Positions 60,291-64,000 of a DNA stretch of 64,000 nt are shown piece after piece. The DNA comes from Chrysophaeum taylorii (lineage: Eukaryota; Sar; Pelagophyceae; Pelagomonadales; Pelagomonadaceae): positions 62,001-126,000 of the forward strand of contig JAQMWT010000468.1 of NCBI GenBank assembly GCA_029834535.1, written 5' to 3'. Position 1 is the stretch's first letter, and each line of letters starts with the position of its first letter. A program made the position numbers and the translations under genes. The notes below the pieces were generated by a model. It had not been told where the DNA came from, did not search any database, and was given only the letters and a program-made list of their open reading frames with translations.

Positions 60291-61314
60291 TTTTGCGGTC
60301 GCGGCCGACGAACGGCTCCAACGAACGGCAGATATCCGGACGGAGCTGGGCGCCGTGTCGCGCGAGCTCGAGGAGGTGCCCGCGACGCAGCAGGACGACG
60401 AGGAGGAGGCCGCCGTCGCGGCGGCATCGAGGGACCTCGACGAGGCGCGGGCGGAAGAGACCGCCGTCGATGACCAGATCGCCGCCCATTCGCGGCGGGC
60501 CGAGCACGCCGCGACGCGGGCCGCGGCTCTCGCCGCGGAGCGCGACGAAAACGTCAGGAAGATGCGCCTCGTCGGCACCCTCCCAGCCTCGGAGCTCGAG
60601 GGCATCGCTCATCTGTCCGAAGACGACCTCCGTGCCCGCCTCGACCGCTGCGCCGAGGAGCGCGGCCAATTCGACCACGTCAACAAAAAGGCCCTCGACC
60701 AGTACGTCGCGTTCGCCGACCAGCGTCGACGTCTCGTCGAACGAAACGAAGATCTCGATGCCGCGAAGGCCGCCGTCGGGTCCCTGGTCAAAGACCTCGA
60801 CCGCCGCAAGGACGAGACGGTCCTCGACACCTTTGAAATTGTCAAACGCCATTTTGCCGACGTGTTTGCCCATCTCGAGCCCGACGGCTCCGCCGACCTC
60901 GTCCTCCAACTCGAAAATAACGAGCCAAAGGGCGTCGCGATCAACGTCAAATTCCCCGACTCGCCCCACGCCGTTCCCATGGCCTCCCTCTCTGGCGGCC
61001 AAAAGGCCCTCGTCAGCCTCGCCCTCATATTTGCCATCCAGCGCGCCGACCCCGCGCCCTTCTACCTCCTCGACGAGGTCGACGCGGCCCTCGACGCTTC
61101 CCACCGCGCAAGACTCGCCGCCCTCGTCCACCACCTCGCCGACGACACCCAGATCATCACGACCACATTCTCCCGCGAACTCGTCGACGTTGCGACCGCC
61201 CACTTCGGCATCTCCGCGCGCAACGGCCTCAGCTCCGTCGAGCCCATCTCAAAGCAAAACGCCCTCGCCTTCGTTTGCGCCAACGAAACTGCAGCAGCAG
61301 CAGCAGCAGCATAG
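58009..61314 (+). CDS. SMC3: Cohesin subunit SMC3
   Basis: 1101 residues, single exon from ATG 58009. The N-terminal head has FRSFRE and Walker A GRNGSGKS (37-44). VVRRSIGLKKDEFFVNRKRVT contains the Lys-Lys pair (109-110) that Eco1 acetylates in other SMC3 proteins. YYIVQQGKVNAL...DAERLEVLKEVGGAGAYEARR is the SMC3-type sequence after it. Coiled coils flank the hinge at about 430-600, where glycines and DTDEAAAAIASELERKHG occur. A run of about 18 Asp/Glu residues lies in the second coil (around 60240-60293). The C-terminal head has the ABC signature LSGGQKALVSLALIFAIQRADPAPFYLLDEVDAALDA and TTTFSRELVDVA, diagnostic for SMC3. SMC3 with SMC1 and kleisin forms the ring that holds sister chromatids. 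It is about 100 residues shorter than animal SMC3, in the coils. Tail of seven alanines. Confidence 0.95.
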
Positions 61315-61390
61315 TAAATAGAAGCTTGCTTATTATTGTTGTTTCGATGGCGATGGCATCAAAGGAGGGTCGCGGAAACAAACGCCATCG

Positions 61391-63247
61391 TCATCCCCGA
61401 GACTCTAACGAGGAGGAGGCGACGGCGCCCTCGAGGCGCGCGACGTCTGACGCGAGCCGCGCGACGTCCCCTTCGAGGCTTCGGAGGAGCGCGACGTCGG
61501 AGAGAACCTCATCATCATCATCCTCCTCCTCCTCCTCCTCTTCTCGCGGCGGGTTTCGTAACATACACTCGGGAGGCGGCGGCGGCGGCGTCGTGACCAC
61601 GGCGACCAGGTCGTCGTGCTTCGCGACGGTCGAGTACGCGGAGACCCTGAGCTCGTCGGCGACGAGGGGGTGGCGTTCGAGATTGAGCGCGGGCTCGGGG
61701 ACGATGTGGAGCTCGGACCAGCCGCGCGACACGAGCGGCCGGAGCCAGACGGCGTTCAGCAAAAAGCCCTCCTCCCCGAAGTGACCCCCCCGCTGGACGG
61801 CGACTCGAGTTCCCCCGCTGCTCCGGAGGAGGAAAGGCGTCGTCGTTGTTTCGCCACCGACGCAGCAGGCGCCCCGAACCACAAAGTGGAGGGAGCGCAG
61901 GACGGTGCCCGCGTGGACGACGGGCTCGCCGGGGCCCGCGGCGTAGCTCCGCATCGCGACGACGCAGTCGACGACGAAGGCCCACGGCTTGCGGTCGAAG
62001 AAGTTGATCGCGCGGAGCTTCTTTCTGTAGGCGTGGAGGGCGAGGGCGCGGAGGAGTCGCGGGGGAAGCTGCTTGACGATCCTCGAGACCCCGGGCTCGC
62101 ACCAGGCATGCTCGACTTCAAAGTGGCGCCGGAGATAGGTCTGTACCTCGGACGACAGCTTTAACGGAACCTTGTGGTCGTACATGAATTTAACGAGGAC
62201 TTTTTTTGAGCGACGGCGCTTCGAGGAGGAGTTGTCCTCGTCGTCGTCGTCGCGGGTAAAGATATCGTTCTCGACCGACGAGACGAGGCCCGCGAACCAT
62301 ACGACCCCAACAAGCATGCAGCAGCACGCGAAGGCTTTCTCGGGAATAGTGTTGGGAGTGATGTCGCCGTATCCGACGGTCGCGAGGGTCGTCAGCGACC
62401 AGTAAAAGCACGAAACGTACGCGTACGCGATGGATGAAGATTCGTAGCCTCGAAGCTGCGTCCACGTGCACCGCTCGCGGAGCTGTCGTTGCGAGGGCGG
62501 CGACGTCGCGCAGCGGTCGTCGAGGTTTCGCGACCGGTACCCGTGGCCGAGGGCGAACCATCCGCACGCGAACCAGTGGTTGAGGAGGAGGAGCCAGGCC
62601 CCGAACCGACACAATGTTTCGAGGATGGGGTGGACCATCCCCGTCGCAGGCATCGTCTCGTAGAGCGCGCGGGCCTTGCCCACCGTCGAAGCCCTCCAAG
62701 CCCGTAGCGAAGGGAGCAAACCCGCGAACAAACGCAACAACCTGTTGCGGTTATTCGCGGGGCACGCGACTTCCCAGGGCACGGTCGAGAAAACGTCGAG
62801 GGCCAAGTAGCCCTTCGCGTAGTGGGCCGCGATCTTCGAGATATCGTAGACCTCTTCGCCGTCGTTGCCGGGGAAAGACGTCGCGAACGATAGAGCGACG
62901 TCGAGGCTGAACCACGCGACCCAAAACAGACGCATCGCGACGATGATGAAAGCGTAGTCCGTCTCTCCGGCCTCCCGATATAATGCTGTCCCGCTGCTGC
63001 TGTTGGGGGCGAAGGCCATGACGTAGGGCTCGGCGAGGACCGACACGAACACTGCCGCGATCGACACGAGGTCCCACCGCCGCCGCCACCCCGCATCGGG
63101 GTCCACAACGTACCACGGTCGCTGCCTCCTCGACGTCGAGAAGCTAGAGGGTTCCGGCGGCGGCGGCGGCGGCGGCGGCGGCTCGACGAGATCGTCTAAA
63201 CACAACATCGAGACGGAGACGTCCTTCTTGTGGTGGGAGAGGGACAT
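61391..63247 (-). CDS. Voltage-gated K+ channel of the cyclic-nucleotide-binding (EAG/CNG-like) type
   Basis: 618 residues from ATG 63247. A Pro run and disordered N-terminus precede six membrane segments: RRRWDLVSIAAVFVSVLAEPYVM (S1), YAFIIVAMRLFWVAWFSLDVALSF (S2), LALDVFSTVPWEVA (S3), an S4 with only a few basic residues (NRNRLLRLFAGLLPSLRAWR), LETLCRFGAWLLLLNHWFACGWFALG (S5) and LATVGYGDITPNTIPEKAFACCCMLVGVVWF (pore and S6). The filter TVGYGD (290-295) predicts K+ selectivity. A C-linker and a cyclic-nucleotide-binding-like domain follow (LRALALHAYRKKLRAINFFD, ... VVHAGTVLRSLHFVVRG, ... GGHFGEEGFLLN). An acidic/coiled tail ends the protein. Whether it binds nucleotide is unclear. It converges on SMC3 with 76 bases between stops. 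Confidence 0.9.
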   Translation of the reverse strand: MSLSHHKKDVSVSMLCLDDLVEPPPPPPPPPEPSSFSTSRRQRPWYVVDPDAGWRRRWDLVSIAAVFVSVLAEPYVMAFAPNSSSGTALYREAGETDYAFIIVAMRLFWVAWFSLDVALSFATSFPGNDGEEVYDISKIAAHYAKGYLALDVFSTVPWEVACPANNRNRLLRLFAGLLPSLRAWRASTVGKARALYETMPATGMVHPILETLCRFGAWLLLLNHWFACGWFALGHGYRSRNLDDRCATSPPSQRQLRERCTWTQLRGYESSSIAYAYVSCFYWSLTTLATVGYGDITPNTIPEKAFACCCMLVGVVWFAGLVSSVENDIFTRDDDDEDNSSSKRRRSKKVLVKFMYDHKVPLKLSSEVQTYLRRHFEVEHAWCEPGVSRIVKQLPPRLLRALALHAYRKKLRAINFFDRKPWAFVVDCVVAMRSYAAGPGEPVVHAGTVLRSLHFVVRGACCVGGETTTTPFLLRSSGGTRVAVQRGGHFGEEGFLLNAVWLRPLVSRGWSELHIVPEPALNLERHPLVADELRVSAYSTVAKHDDLVAVVTTPPPPPPECMLRNPPREEEEEEEDDDDEVLSDVALLRSLEGDVARLASDVARLEGAVASSSLESRG

Positions 63248-63586
63248 CGCTCTAGTAGCCTTACCCTGAGTTAGTTGTTCGAGAGAGGTCAAGGTTCATC
63301 CGCGCAAGTCGCGGGCGACGCACATTGAAGAACTTCAACCCGTTTTGCGATCCGTTTAGTATCCAAAACATACTGAAAAAAAACTGAGCTGCTGGCGACG
63401 ACGACGGTTTTCGCCAACGCATTACAATCACCCGAAGAGCTTTGGTCAACACCTTCTCTTCGAGAGAGCCGTGCACTTTTCTAATAGGTGGGTGGGTGGT
63501 TCTCCCTGGAGTGGTGGAAGGGGGAGGATACTATTTTTTTAGGAGCTCGAGTGCCCATGGCGTGTCGTTCTTTACCACCACCACCT

Positions 63587-63618
<32 letters not shown>

Positions 63619-64000
63619 AGAAAAAAAGTCGCGGGCGGTCATCAGCAGAGAACTTGACTGCAGGGCACAGAGAAGGAGGTGTCCGTATTATTTTGATAAT
63701 GTTCTTGGAAGAAGAATGAGTTGATTTTCAGGACACAATAGTACATGATTTTATGTCATTTCCAGAGTCTCTCACCGGTGGCGAGGGTCAGGTAGTCTTC
63801 GAGTTGGCCTGTCGAGGCTATGAGTTTGTGTTTCGGCGAAGAAGGTGCAAGATGAATATTTTGATCACTCTCAAGGGCGGGCAAAGAGAGCCTCAGTACC
63901 CGCAAATCGTCTCGGCCCTACACCTCGCTGCAACCGAAAAGAATGAAAATAAAAGGCACCTTCTCCGACGGATAGGAGCACACCGCCTCGGCACGAAGGT
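63248..64000. other. Right end of window, no gene seen
   Basis: Contains the 5' flank of the channel gene and (CAA)n at 63587-63616. No frame with domain or host-like coding character. An exon of a gene beyond the window cannot be excluded. Confidence 0.45.

Noticed and set aside
58138-61203. Long minus-strand frames over SMC3
   Set aside because: Antisense to an unmistakable SMC3; low-complexity Arg/Leu/Ser composition.
1-64000. CRISPR arrays, prokaryotic operons or organelle genes
   Set aside because: No regularly spaced direct repeats with unique spacers, no Shine-Dalgarno-type gene chains, and the genes are nuclear eukaryotic.

Overview
The window is nuclear DNA of a eukaryote with a compact, GC-rich genome. 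Host genes are mostly single-exon or carry one or two very short introns (about 37-102 nt), lie tens to a few hundred bases apart, and alternate strands. The eukaryotic core genes (IMP3, SMC3, Mpv17/PMP22, a VMA21-like factor) sit beside a seven-segment hybrid histidine kinase, ankyrin repeats of the 'GCPW' type and a PLOD-like glycosyltransferase. That mixture is typical of algae, most likely a stramenopile such as a pelagophyte or a relative. This is inferred from gene content and not proven.

Layout. 1-970: the end of an IQ-motif gene (minus) and IMP3 (plus). 1,443-24,869: one large, AT-richer repeat island on the minus strand. It is an old Ty1/copia-type LTR element (161/162-base LTRs at both ends) into which a second, 13.4-kb copia-type element (2,559-15,940, LTRs about 390 bases and about 96% alike) inserted. 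Further insertions lie inside: a LINE tail with a 10-base target duplication, a Helitron helicase remnant, and a small element with terminal inverted repeats. A 1.7-2.4 kb segment of the outer element is also present three times in alternating orientation. 25,619-42,436: host genes for an AzgA-type purine permease, a catalytically degenerate calpain, a hybrid histidine kinase, a coiled-coil protein, a double-PHD protein, a PLAC8 protein, a glycosyltransferase, an SH3-like protein and an ankyrin protein; a LINE 3' end and a hAT transposase remnant lie between them (34.5-35.4 kb). 42.4-45.8 kb: decayed sequence. 45.9-63.2 kb: two hypothetical proteins, a SET protein and a class I methyltransferase back to back, a VMA21-like gene, Mpv17, two more hypotheticals, a HEAT protein, SMC3 and a TVGYGD cyclic-nucleotide-binding-type channel.

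The most striking feature is in the retroelements. Both copia-type elements carry a cytosine-C5 DNA methyltransferase domain (motifs I, II, IV, VI and VIII can be read) between protease and integrase/RT. Both have a primer site complementary to the anticodon arm of initiator tRNA-Met, the half-tRNA priming mode known for Drosophila copia. The inner element also has two extra reading frames between RNase H and its 3' LTR. Capture of cytosine methyltransferases by retrotransposons has been reported, to my knowledge, for dinoflagellates and a charophyte; this copia version with half-tRNA priming and two extra 3' frames may be undescribed.

The host genes do not form a pathway. The arrangement is a set of closely spaced divergent and convergent pairs: IQ/IMP3, coiled-coil/PHD, SH3-like/ankyrin, SET/methyltransferase and SMC3/channel.
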